From Methylococcus sp. UBA6136 (GTDB taxonomy: Bacteria > Pseudomonadota > Gammaproteobacteria > Methylococcales > Methylococcaceae): a stretch of DNA of 10,021 nucleotides. This document shows, in pieces, positions 1 to 7,314 of the stretch (positions within the stretch are counted from its first letter, which is position 1; each line of letters opens with the position of its first letter). The position numbers and the translations under genes were made by a program. The notes beneath the pieces are model-generated. The model saw only the letters and a program-made list of their open reading frames with translations. It did not search any database and was not told where the DNA came from. The stretch is taken from NCBI GenBank assembly GCA_002423305.1, contig DIVI01000074.1:1-10021 (forward strand), in the 5' to 3' direction.

Positions 1-19
1 CGCTTACGCCCCTCATTTC

Positions 20-1765
20 ATGTCTATTTCACATCCTGACTCACTCGCGGCCCGACTTGATCACACACCCTGCCCGCTGGCTTTTGGCACCAGTGGCCGT
101 CGCGGATTGCTTAAAGACCTGACTCAACTGGAGGTCTTCATCAATGCGCTGGCAGAGCTTGAGTATCTGCAGGCATTGCCGCTAAACGAGGGCGGCATTA
201 CTCGGGGAGACATTTTCTACTTCGGCAGTGATTTACGACCCAGTTCGACCCGGCTCGTAGGCGGCGTACCCGAACGGGGCGAACTTGCCCAGGCCATTGA
301 GGCTGCCATCCGCGAGGCGGGGATGCTGCCGGTATATTTGGGTGCGCTCCCGACTCCGGCGCTCACAGCCCACGCCATCGCCCATGCCAGGGGCAGCATC
401 ATGGTCACAGGCAGTCACATCCCGTTCGATCGCAATGGCTACAAAACCAATACCTCGCAGGGTGAATTGCTAAAACGGCATGAGTCGCCGATCAATGATC
501 GTGTGGCTCTGGTACGAGAACGGGTTTATTCGAACGCTTTCGTTGATTGCCCCTTCGCGGAGAATGGCCAGTTCAAGTCAGGACATCGGGCGTTGCCTGC
601 GATTGATGGTTCGGCCTCCACCGCTTATATCCATCGGTATGTTGACCTTCTTGGCGCGGGAGCCCTCAGCGGTCTGCGCGTGGTGTTTTATCAGCATTCG
701 GCCGTCGGCCGGGATCTGGTGCCGATGATCTTGCGTGAACTCGGCGCGGAAGTGATCGAGGCCGGACGCAGTGAGCAGTTCGTTCCCATCGATACTGAAA
801 ACATCGATGCAGAGCAACTGGCCGCCATGCAGTCACTCATCGATGACGCGGCGCAAACTGACGGCCGCATCGATGCACTGGTTTCAACGGATGGCGACAG
901 TGACCGGCCCTTGATCCTGGGCGTCGAACCGGAATCAGGTCGCGCTCAATTTTTTGGCGGTGATCTGGTCGGCATGATGACAGCCGAGTTTCTTGGCGCG
1001 GATGCGGTCGTGGTACCAATCAGCTGCAATGATGCGATCGACCGAGGCCGCTTGAAGCAATATCTGGAGCCGAAAACGCGGATTGGTTCGCCTTTTGTCA
1101 TTGCCGGCATGGAGGTCGCCCTGGCCAAGGGCAAGTCCGCAGTCTGCGGCTGGGAGGCCAATGGGGGTTTCCTGACCGGTTCGGTGATCCGGCGACACGA
1201 CAGAACCCTCGCTCCTTTACCCACCCGGGATGCCGTGCTGCCTATTGTTGCCGTCCTGACATCAGCCAAAGAGCTGGGCTTGAGTCTGATCGACCTGTTC
1301 AAGCGATTACCTCAACGCTTCAGTCGGGCGGCGCTGATCAAGGACTTCCCTCGTGAAAAAAGCCTGAACATGCTTCGGCGCTTTTCCCCGGCTGATCCGG
1401 CGGTCTGTGAAATAGATTTCACTGAAGCGCCCCCCCACTGGCGCTCTGCGGATGGTGAAACGCTGCATCCCTCCGCCGAGTCAGCCGAAAACATGCAGGT
1501 TGCGCGGCAGGCCCTGAGCGTTCATTTCCGCGAGGCACGTGGTTTCGGGACCATAGACCGGATCAATTTTCTGGATGGGATCAGGATCAGCTTCGCCAAT
1601 GGCGACATCGCCCATCTCCGACCCTCCGGCAATGCCGATGAGCTGCGAATTTATGCCGTAGCGGACACCCAGGACCGCGCCGACGGGATTACAGCGATGG
1701 CAGTGGCTGAGCCTGACGGAATTTTGCGTGTCATGAGCCGCGAAACAGAGGGGCTTTCACTCTGA
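20..1765 (+). CDS. Phosphohexomutase (phosphoglucomutase/phosphomannomutase family), 581 aa
   Basis: An alpha-D-phosphohexomutase that should interconvert hexose 1- and 6-phosphates in the cytoplasm, feeding glycogen or surface-sugar synthesis; whether it prefers glucose or mannose cannot be told from sequence. Family motifs appear in order: N-terminal FGTSGRRG (residues 22-29), the phosphoserine loop VTGSHIP with the catalytic serine at 132, the metal-binding loop DGDSDR (291-296), a sugar-binding loop GWEANGGF (377-384), and a C-terminal phosphate-binding loop RPSGNADELR (534-543). At 581 aa it is longer than the usual 450-470 aa bacterial AlgC/ManB enzymes. The active-site loop has TGSHIP where TASHNP is common, and the C-terminal loop lacks the usual SGTEP, pointing to a divergent subfamily. 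The ATG at 20 has no Shine-Dalgarno in the 19 visible bases and the frame stays open to the window edge, so a start further upstream is possible. It converges on the lipoprotein gene, with 54 bp between stops. Confidence 0.88.
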   Translation: MSISHPDSLAARLDHTPCPLAFGTSGRRGLLKDLTQLEVFINALAELEYLQALPLNEGGITRGDIFYFGSDLRPSSTRLVGGVPERGELAQAIEAAIREAGMLPVYLGALPTPALTAHAIAHARGSIMVTGSHIPFDRNGYKTNTSQGELLKRHESPINDRVALVRERVYSNAFVDCPFAENGQFKSGHRALPAIDGSASTAYIHRYVDLLGAGALSGLRVVFYQHSAVGRDLVPMILRELGAEVIEAGRSEQFVPIDTENIDAEQLAAMQSLIDDAAQTDGRIDALVSTDGDSDRPLILGVEPESGRAQFFGGDLVGMMTAEFLGADAVVVPISCNDAIDRGRLKQYLEPKTRIGSPFVIAGMEVALAKGKSAVCGWEANGGFLTGSVIRRHDRTLAPLPTRDAVLPIVAVLTSAKELGLSLIDLFKRLPQRFSRAALIKDFPREKSLNMLRRFSPADPAVCEIDFTEAPPHWRSADGETLHPSAESAENMQVARQALSVHFREARGFGTIDRINFLDGIRISFANGDIAHLRPSGNADELRIYAVADTQDRADGITAMAVAEPDGILRVMSRETEGLSL

Positions 1766-1819
1766 TCTGATCGGCGCGCTGCCATCAGACATAAGTCCGG
1801 ACGGAGCCCGATCCTTTGG

Positions 1820-2140
1820 CTAATGCCCGTATTCGCCAATGCTCTGCGGTCCATCGATATCGATGGGTTGCATGGGGTCATTCGGGTTGGCATTGAAGCC
1901 AACCCCGTTGCAGCTGCGATCACCGGCACGCCAACCTCGGGCGTATTCATCCTCAGCCAGGTAGCGTTTTTCATCGCGGACGAACTCGCCGGTTTTATTG
2001 CTGGCGGTCGAGGTCCCGTTCTCGCAGCCCGCTTTGTAGCCATCGGCATAAGCAGGGCTGGAATTGGCCCGGAGAAATTCCTCGCTGCAACTGGTCAGGA
2101 ACGGAAGCACGGCGAGAGAGACGATCAGGCGTGTATTCAT
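1820..2140 (-). CDS. Small putative outer-membrane lipoprotein, uncharacterised, 106 aa
   Basis: I do not recognise the family. From the ATG at 2140 the product begins with a short lipoprotein signal: Arg4, a hydrophobic stretch (residues 5-15) and lipobox L-T-S-C with the lipidated cysteine at 18. Serine at the +2 position suggests Lol-dependent sorting to the outer membrane rather than inner-membrane retention (inference from the E. coli rule). The mature part, about 88 residues, is polar and holds two copies of a motif: YADGYKAGC (31-39) and YARGWRAGD (66-74), followed by Cys77. Cys39 and Cys77 could form a disulfide in the periplasm. The tail (80-106) is rich in Asn, Pro and Asp. The frame stays open upstream to 2266, inside uup, but the signal peptide fixes the start at 2140. 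No Shine-Dalgarno is visible upstream. It starts 31 bp after the uup stop on the same strand, so it is probably co-transcribed with uup. Confidence 0.72.
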   Translation of the reverse strand: MNTRLIVSLAVLPFLTSCSEEFLRANSSPAYADGYKAGCENGTSTASNKTGEFVRDEKRYLAEDEYARGWRAGDRSCNGVGFNANPNDPMQPIDIDGPQSIGEYGH

Positions 2141-2171
2141 AGGAGTGACCGGAAATGATGGCGTATTGATT

Positions 2172-4091
2172 TCAGTTTTCACTCGCCTCACGCAAGGCCT
2201 CAAGCACTTCCCAACGCAGGTAGGCTGATTCCAGCTTGAGTTGTTTGTCTGCCAATTCAGACTCACAGCGGCTAATGTCGTCCCTGGACTGCTGATAAAA
2301 CCCGGGTTGGGCCATCGCCTCGTTGAGATCGCTTAACTCGGTTTCGAGTTGCTCGATGGTTTGGGGCAGATTTTCCAGCTCCTTCTGCTCCTTGAAGCTC
2401 ATCTTCCGACCTTTGACGGCGTTGGTGGGCTTGGCACTGGGCGGCGCTTCGAGAACTTTGCCCTCGCCCAATTTCGTCAGGCTGCTGACGGCCGGGGGCT
2501 GCGGTCGTTGCCGGACCCAATCATCATAGCCGCCGACATATTCGTTCACGGTTCCGTTGCCCTCAAACGCCAGCACGCTGGTGACGAGGTTATTGAGGAA
2601 GGCACGGTCATGGCTGACAACCAGCACCGTGCCGCTGTAGTCAATCAGCAACTCCTCCAGCAGGTCGAGCGTGTCGGCATCCAGATCGTTGGTGGGCTCG
2701 TCCAGCACCAGCAAATTGGCGGGTTGGGTGAACAAACGGGCCAGCAGCAGGCGGTTGCGCTCCCCGCCGGACAATGACCTGACCGGCTGACGGGCTCGAT
2801 CCGGGGTAAACAGAAAATCCTGCAGGTAGCCAATCACATGTGTGTTGCGGCCATTCACTGTTACGCGGTCGCTGCCCTGGGCAACGTTATCGATGACCGT
2901 GGCGTTTTCATCCAGGGTGGCACGGTACTGGTCGAAATAGGCGATCTGGAGATTGGTGCCCAGCTTGATCTTCCCTGACGTCGGTTCCAGCTGGCCCAGC
3001 ATGAGTCGAAGCAAGGTTGTCTTGCCGCAGCCATTGGGACCGATGATGCCGACCTTGTCACCTCGCAGTATCGTCGTCGTCAATCCATCAACAATCGGCT
3101 GATCGCCATAACTGAAATTGACATGCTCGGTTTCAACCACCAGCTTGCCGGAGCGTTCCCCCTGCTGAACCTGCATGCTGACCTGCCCCGAGCGAACGCG
3201 GCGTTCACTGCGGGCCTCGCGCATTTCGACCAGCCGCTTGACCCGCCCCATGTCGCGCGTCCGACGAGCCTTGATGCCCTGACGAATCCAGACCTCTTCC
3301 TGAGCCAGCTTCTTGTCGAACTCCGCATGGCTCTTGGCTTCCGCCTCCAGCAGTTCCGACTTGCGACGCAGATAGGTCGGATAGTCACCCGGGAAATCCG
3401 TCAGGTGACCTCGATCCAGTTCAATGATGCGCGTCGCCAGCCGCTGCAGGAAAACCCGATCATGGGTGATAAAAACCAGCGTGCCCGGCCAGCCCAGCAG
3501 GAATTCTTCCAGCCAGAGGATGGCATCGAGATCCAGATGGTTGGTCGGCTCGTCGAGCAACAGGATATCCGGCTGCGACGCCAGTGCCTTGGCCAGCAGA
3601 ACCCGACGTTTGAGCCCCCCGGACAACGAAGCAATATCGACGTCGACCGGCAGACTGAGTCGGGTCAGCAGGTTTTCGACCGATTTTTCCATGTCCCAGG
3701 CACCGGCTGCCTCGATGATGTGCTGACAGTCCTCCAGCTCCTGAAGCACGGCGGCACTCGACTCCCCCGTCATGTCATGCGTGAGGTGATGGTAGCGGCG
3801 CACCGCATCACCGATCTCACCCAGTCCGGTCGCCACGACATCAAAGACGCTGCCAGCAGTCTCCAGGGGCACCTCCTGATCCAGACGGGCCACGCGTAAG
3901 CCGTCGGCAAAGGCCATATCACCGTCATCCGCCGGAATCTGGCGATCAATCAGCTTGAGGAGAGTGGACTTGCCGGTGCCATTACGCCCGACGAGAGCGA
4001 CACGCTCGCCCTTGTCCAGGGAAAAGCTGATGCCGTCCAGCAGCGGGTGGCCATAGCCAAGATGAATATTATTGAGTGAGATGAGCGACAT
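2172..4091 (-). CDS. uup: ABC-F family ATPase Uup, 639 aa
   Basis: A soluble tandem-cassette ATPase without membrane segments. Uup of E. coli affects precise excision of transposons and binds DNA and branched intermediates; ABC-F proteins in general act on ribosomes. Cassette 1 has Walker A GRNGTGKST (35-43), signature SLSGG (155-159), Walker B ILLLDEPTNHLD (176-187) and the H-loop FITHDR (207-212). The linker (about 245-305) is charged and contains EEVWIRQGIKARRTR (265-279), nearly identical to my recollection of E. coli Uup. Cassette 2 has Walker A GPNGCGKTT (351-359), signature SLSGGERNR (439-447), Walker B LLVLDEPTNDLD (460-471) and VSHDR (492-496). The C-terminal region (about 565-636) is Glu/Leu-rich and fits the coiled-coil DNA-binding domain typical of Uup, separating it from EttA. 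Length matches the family (about 635 aa). All nucleotide-binding residues look intact. The ATG at 4091 has no Shine-Dalgarno; the upstream bases are pyrimidine-rich. Confidence 0.96.
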   Translation of the reverse strand: MSLISLNNIHLGYGHPLLDGISFSLDKGERVALVGRNGTGKSTLLKLIDRQIPADDGDMAFADGLRVARLDQEVPLETAGSVFDVVATGLGEIGDAVRRYHHLTHDMTGESSAAVLQELEDCQHIIEAAGAWDMEKSVENLLTRLSLPVDVDIASLSGGLKRRVLLAKALASQPDILLLDEPTNHLDLDAILWLEEFLLGWPGTLVFITHDRVFLQRLATRIIELDRGHLTDFPGDYPTYLRRKSELLEAEAKSHAEFDKKLAQEEVWIRQGIKARRTRDMGRVKRLVEMREARSERRVRSGQVSMQVQQGERSGKLVVETEHVNFSYGDQPIVDGLTTTILRGDKVGIIGPNGCGKTTLLRLMLGQLEPTSGKIKLGTNLQIAYFDQYRATLDENATVIDNVAQGSDRVTVNGRNTHVIGYLQDFLFTPDRARQPVRSLSGGERNRLLLARLFTQPANLLVLDEPTNDLDADTLDLLEELLIDYSGTVLVVSHDRAFLNNLVTSVLAFEGNGTVNEYVGGYDDWVRQRPQPPAVSSLTKLGEGKVLEAPPSAKPTNAVKGRKMSFKEQKELENLPQTIEQLETELSDLNEAMAQPGFYQQSRDDISRCESELADKQLKLESAYLRWEVLEALREASEN

Positions 4092-4107
4092 GGGGGTGAT
4101 GAATGAT

Positions 4108-4123
4108 GGGCATTGCCATGCCC
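4108..4123 (-). other. Short hairpin in the uup leader
   Basis: GGGCAT (4108-4113) and ATGCCC (4118-4123) form a 6-bp stem with a 4-base loop, ending 16 bases before the uup start codon. A second small stem, CGGCC/GGCCG (4131-4135 with 4141-4145), lies just upstream. If transcribed, the first could affect ribosome access to uup, which has no visible Shine-Dalgarno. Stems this short are common by chance. Confidence 0.2.
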
Positions 4124-4124
4124 G

Positions 4125-4130
4125 ATTTTA
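4125..4130 (-). promoter_or_regulatory. Candidate -10 element for uup
   Basis: On the minus strand this reads TAAAAT, one mismatch from the sigma-70 consensus TATAAT, 33 bases upstream of the uup ATG. No good -35 is present at 16-18 bp; the best is CTGAGT at 16 bp spacing (4147-4152), which matches TTGACA in three positions. The 198-bp gap behind gltA is long enough for an independent promoter, but this call is weak. Confidence 0.25.
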
Positions 4131-4280
4131 CGGCCGAGAGGGCCGAACTCAGTATCTGATTTCCGTAATGGCTTCGAATTTCACAAGGCAATGATGCCCG
4201 GGAAATGGACTGAAGCCGATGTACCCGTCATACAGCCTGCTCCAGCACCCCGGTAACCACCCGGACTGTCGTTGGCATCA

Positions 4281-4300
4281 GCCAGCAATTCAGCGCTGGC
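4281..4300 (-). other. Perfect inverted repeat over the gltA stop codon
   Basis: GCCAGC at 4281-4286 pairs with GCTGGC at 4295-4300; adding the two flanking bases each side gives a perfect 8-bp stem (4279-4286 with 4295-4302) around an 8-base loop that contains the gltA TGA. On the gltA transcript it is not followed by a U-run, so it does not qualify as a classical intrinsic terminator. It could protect the 3' end of the gltA mRNA or assist Rho-dependent termination. An 8-bp repeat of this size may arise by chance about once in 10 kb, so only its position makes it notable. Confidence 0.3.
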
Positions 4301-5579
4301 TGGCCGGGACATAATTCCGCCCGGTTGGCCCGATATAAATCTGACGGGGACGGGCAATACGGGTGGTGGGGTCCTCGATCATTTCTTTCCAATGGGCAAT
4401 CCAGCCGGGCAATCGGCCCAGCGCAAAAAGCACCGTGAACATGTTGGTTGGGAAGCCCATCGCCCGGTAGAGAATGCCGGAGTAAAAATCGACATTCGGA
4501 TACAATTTGCGCTCGATGAAGTAGGGATCGGTCAGCGCGACGTCTTCCAGACCCTTGGCAATATCCAGGATGGGGTCGCTGATTCCCAGCTGGTCCAGAA
4601 TCTGATCGCAGTATTTTTTCAGAATCACGGCCCTCGGATCATAACTCTTGTAGACGCGATGACCAAAACCCATGAGCTTGAACGGGTCGTTTTTGTCCTT
4701 GGCTTTCTCGATGTATTTCTTGTAATCACACCCATCCCGCTCGATGTCTTCGAGCATTTCGATCACGGATTGGTTGGCACCCCCATGCAAAGGACCCCAT
4801 AGGGCGCAAACGCCGGCAGAAATCGAGGCGAACAGGTTGGCCTTGGACGATCCGACCATGCGAACGGTGGATGTGGAACAGTTCTGCTCATGGTCGGCAT
4901 GCAGAATGAACAACACATCCAGCGCCTTGCGTATCGTCTCGTTCGGCTCATAAGGGCGCATGGGTGTGGTGAACATCATGTGCAGGAAGTTGGAGACGTA
5001 ATCCAGCTCTGGCCGGGTATAAACGAAGGCTTCGCCCACAGAACGCTTGTAGGCGAAGGCGGCCAGCACGCGGACCTTGGAAAGCAGCCGGGTGATGGTC
5101 TGGCTCATTTCCTTGGGGTTGGGATTGGGTTTGAGGAGTTCCGGGTGGTACACGGACATGGAGCACACCATGGAGGAGAGGATCGCCATCGGATGGGCAT
5201 GCCCGGGATAGGAATTGAAGAAACTCTTCATGTCTTCATGGATCAGGGAGTGCAATAACACCTTATCCTTGAAGCGGGCAAACTCATCCGGGGTCGGCAA
5301 TTCGCCGTTGATCAGCAGGTAACTGACCTCCATGAAGGTGGACTTTTCGCACAACTCGGCAATGTCATATCCGCGATAGCGCAAAATGCCCTGGTCACCA
5401 TCGATGAAGGTAATGGCTGACTTGCAGGCGCCCGTGTTGGCATAGCCCGGGTCCAGCGTCAGGTAACCGGAACTCGCCTGAAGGCGGGTGACATCGAGAC
5501 CCTTCTCGTTTTCCGTACCAACAACCACCGGCAATTCAATGGGTTGCCCATCAATCATCAGTTTCGCGTAATCAGACAT
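4290..5579 (-). CDS. gltA: Citrate synthase, type II (hexameric, Gram-negative type), 429 aa
   Basis: Condenses oxaloacetate and acetyl-CoA to citrate, the entry step of the TCA cycle, in the cytoplasm. The three catalytic residues are visible in their usual contexts: His265 in WGPLHGGANQ, His307 in MGFGHRVYKSYDPRA and Asp364 in YPNVDFYSG. The oxaloacetate-binding stretch HADHEQNCSTSTVR (227-240) is also present. Its 429 aa and extra N-terminal domain (about the first 60 residues) match the hexameric enzymes of Gram-negative bacteria, which are often inhibited by NADH; E. coli GltA is 427 aa. The ATG at 5579 is preceded by a weak purine stretch (AGAG, about 8 bases upstream). It is transcribed away from truA, with the 264-bp gap between them, and toward uup, from which a 198-bp gap separates it. 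Nothing appears broken. Confidence in function is high; methylcitrate synthase is less likely because no prp genes are present and the length fits GltA. Confidence 0.97.
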   Translation of the reverse strand: MSDYAKLMIDGQPIELPVVVGTENEKGLDVTRLQASSGYLTLDPGYANTGACKSAITFIDGDQGILRYRGYDIAELCEKSTFMEVSYLLINGELPTPDEFARFKDKVLLHSLIHEDMKSFFNSYPGHAHPMAILSSMVCSMSVYHPELLKPNPNPKEMSQTITRLLSKVRVLAAFAYKRSVGEAFVYTRPELDYVSNFLHMMFTTPMRPYEPNETIRKALDVLFILHADHEQNCSTSTVRMVGSSKANLFASISAGVCALWGPLHGGANQSVIEMLEDIERDGCDYKKYIEKAKDKNDPFKLMGFGHRVYKSYDPRAVILKKYCDQILDQLGISDPILDIAKGLEDVALTDPYFIERKLYPNVDFYSGILYRAMGFPTNMFTVLFALGRLPGWIAHWKEMIEDPTTRIARPRQIYIGPTGRNYVPASQR

Positions 5580-5843
5580 GAGGCTTTACTCTGTGGAATG
5601 CGTTGTATGCTTTGGCGCTGAGTGTATCGGCAACCCGTGCCCTGAGGCTACCCGTTGAAATGGAAGTGAAGGATGAGCCCGCTGTTTTCCATGTGGCTGC
5701 AAAAGCCCGCAAGTAGTGGCTCAACCGACTGTTTTACCGGCCGTTTAGTCGGGGTGTTGCCTCGAATGGGTCAACAAGAGGGTGCCGATGGTTTTTCAAC
5801 CCTTTTTCAAGCCACGGGCTTATCTCATGGCGGGCAGATTGAG
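5580..5843. promoter_or_regulatory. Divergent gltA-truA intergenic region
   Basis: This 264-bp gap must carry the promoter for gltA (leftward) and probably that for truA-trpFBA-accD (rightward). I saw no hexamer pair close to the sigma-70 consensus at proper spacing in either direction. Visible items are a 6-bp inverted repeat CCGACT/AGTCGG (5725-5730 with 5747-5752), two direct copies of TTTTTCAA (5792-5799 and 5803-5810), and an open frame that runs into truA from 5673. No tRNA or convincing terminator is seen. Confidence 0.4.
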
Positions 5844-6692
5844 ATGCGAATTGCGTTAGGTGTGGAATATGACGGCGCCGGCTTTGCCGGATGGCAGTGG
5901 CAATCCGAACAACGAACTTTACAGTCCGAACTTGAGGCCGCCCTCGGCCAAGTGGCCAATACCCCCGTGCGGGTTACCTGTGCGGGACGCACCGATGCCG
6001 GTGTACACGCGACCGCGCAAGTGGTGCACTTCGACACGGACGCCCTCAGGACGCCTTACTCCTGGATCATGGGCAGTAATTCCCTGCTCCCACCCGACCT
6101 TCGCGTCACCTGGGCGATGCAGGTTGACCCCGCCTTTCATGCCCGCACCAGCGCGATAGCCCGCCACTATCGCTACGTCATCCTCAACCGTTCCATGACC
6201 TCCGCACTGCACCGCCGGCAACTGACCTGGGTTTTCAGCCCACTGAATATCGAACCGATGCAGCAGGCGGCCGCCTGTCTGATCGGTGAACATGACTTTT
6301 CTTCGTTTCGGGCCCAGGGCTGCCAATCAAAAAGTCCCAATCGACTCATGCATTTCATTCATGTCAGCCGGGAGGGGGATCGCGTCATCATCGACGTATG
6401 CGCCAATGCCTTTCTGCATCACATGGTCAGAAACATTGCCGGGACCCTGATCGACGTTGGCACCGGCAAGCAAAAACCGGAGTGGGTGGCCGAGGTACTG
6501 GCAGCGCGGGACCGAGCACGAGGCGGTGTAACGGCTCCCCCTGACGGGTTATACTTCGCCGGCATTTTTTACCCGGAACATTTCGGTCTGCCGCGTTACC
6601 CCATCTTCGATCAATTGCCACAAGACACGCGGCGCTTTACGCCCCCAAAAGCGATTGAAAAGTCCATATCCCTTACATCGAACTCGCGTTAA
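5844..6692 (+). CDS. truA: tRNA pseudouridine(38-40) synthase TruA, 282 aa
   Basis: Isomerises uridines 38, 39 and 40 in the anticodon arm of many tRNAs to pseudouridine. The N-terminus RIALGVEYDGAGFAGWQ is typical; the catalytic aspartate is Asp51 in AGRTDAGVHA; the conserved tyrosine is Tyr109 in RHYRY; the C-terminal half has HDFSSF (150-155) and FLHHMVRNIAGTL (190-202), all family hallmarks. I chose the ATG at 5844 because homologues begin 3-10 residues before this conserved strand. The frame is, however, open back to an ATG at 5673 that has a GGAAG sequence at 5662-5666, so a 57-residue N-terminal extension cannot be excluded. The ATG at 5844 has only a poor Shine-Dalgarno. The last residues (about 266-282) exceed the usual TruA end and are encoded by DNA that overlaps trpF by 38 bp. 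First gene of the rightward operon. Confidence 0.95.
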   Translation: MRIALGVEYDGAGFAGWQWQSEQRTLQSELEAALGQVANTPVRVTCAGRTDAGVHATAQVVHFDTDALRTPYSWIMGSNSLLPPDLRVTWAMQVDPAFHARTSAIARHYRYVILNRSMTSALHRRQLTWVFSPLNIEPMQQAAACLIGEHDFSSFRAQGCQSKSPNRLMHFIHVSREGDRVIIDVCANAFLHHMVRNIAGTLIDVGTGKQKPEWVAEVLAARDRARGGVTAPPDGLYFAGIFYPEHFGLPRYPIFDQLPQDTRRFTPPKAIEKSISLTSNSR

Positions 6693-7314
6693 AATCTGCG
6701 GCTTCACGCGACCGGAAGAGGCCAGAGCCGCGGCCCTGATGGGTGCAGACGCCATCGGATTGGTGTTTTATGAGTCCAGCCCCAGGCACGTGAAGCTGGA
6801 TCAAGCCCGAGCCATCGTTGCCGGGCTGCCGCCATTTGTCACCGTGGTCGGATTGTTTGTGAACGCGGAGCCGAGCCAAGTCAGGCAAACCTTGGACGCT
6901 GTCAGGTTAGACCTACTGCAGTTTCACGGAGATGAACTTCCGGCCTATTGCCGGCAGTTCGGCAAACCCTGGATCAAGGCACTGCGGGTTCAGCCCGACA
7001 TGAACCTAGTATCGCTGATGAATGAACATGCCGGTGCTTCAGGCTTTCTGGTGGATGCCTGGCATCCTGCCGCCATGGGTGGAACCGGCCACCGATTTGA
7101 CTGGAATTTGCTGCCGGCCGAAATCAGCCATTCGTTGATACTGGCGGGCGGCCTGGCCCCGGATAATGTCACCGAAGCCCTGAGCTCGGTGGGCCCCTAT
7201 GCACTGGATGTGTCCAGCGGTGTCGAGGCTGAAAAAGGAATCAAGGACGCTGCCAAGATGGCAGCCTTCCTCAACGAGGTATACCACTTTGACTACCGTT
7301 CAAACCGCAACTGA
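6655..7314 (+). CDS. trpF: Phosphoribosylanthranilate isomerase TrpF, 219 aa
   Basis: Converts N-(5-phosphoribosyl)anthranilate to the carboxyphenylamino-deoxyribulose 5-phosphate intermediate in tryptophan synthesis. It is a single TIM barrel: strand 1 RVKICGFTRPEEA carries the catalytic cysteine (Cys15), the general acid Asp134 lies in FLVDAWHP, and phosphate-binding glycines are in ILAGGLAPDNV (162-172) and ALDVSSGVE (183-191). It stands alone rather than fused to TrpC, as is usual in pseudomonads and many betaproteobacteria. The best start is TTG at 6655; there is no ATG or GTG between it and the KICG strand, and no Shine-Dalgarno is visible before it. The start lies 38 bp inside truA, so translation probably relies on coupling to truA. 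Confidence 0.95.
   Translation: MKSPYPLHRTRVKICGFTRPEEARAAALMGADAIGLVFYESSPRHVKLDQARAIVAGLPPFVTVVGLFVNAEPSQVRQTLDAVRLDLLQFHGDELPAYCRQFGKPWIKALRVQPDMNLVSLMNEHAGASGFLVDAWHPAAMGGTGHRFDWNLLPAEISHSLILAGGLAPDNVTEALSSVGPYALDVSSGVEAEKGIKDAAKMAAFLNEVYHFDYRSNRN
7276..7279 (+). promoter_or_regulatory. Shine-Dalgarno GAGG that sets the trpB TTG start
   Basis: GAGG lies inside the 3' end of trpF, 9 bases before the TTG at 7289. It is what favours TTG 7289 over the ATG at 7199, from which about 30 extra residues unlike any TrpB N-terminus would be made. Confidence 0.65.

Noticed and set aside
1769..1813. GATCGG/CCGATC inverted repeat between the convergent mutase and lipoprotein genes, as a bidirectional terminator
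   Set aside because: The stem is only 6 bp with a loop of over 30 bases and no T-run on either side; the GTCCGGAC palindrome inside it also lacks a T-run.
3123..3899. A 258-codon plus-strand open frame opposite uup
   Set aside because: It lies wholly antisense to a certain uup gene, and its translation has no recognisable motif; it reflects codon bias of the real gene on the other strand.
4272..4802. A 176-codon plus-strand open frame opposite the 3' end of gltA
   Set aside because: A shadow of the gltA coding sequence; the start is unsupported and the product resembles nothing known.
5792..5810. Two direct copies of TTTTTCAA spaced 11 bp apart upstream of truA, as an operator
   Set aside because: Two low-complexity 8-mers are too little to support a binding site; no known regulator site matches.
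5580..5843. A trp attenuator or leader peptide upstream of truA-trpFBA
   Set aside because: No short frame with tandem Trp codons and no terminator/antiterminator pair with a U-run was found.
5827..5859. A 10-codon open frame (ATG at 5827) overlapping the truA start, as a leader peptide
   Set aside because: It lacks a clear Shine-Dalgarno, has no run of regulatory codons such as Trp, and an ORF this short is expected by chance.
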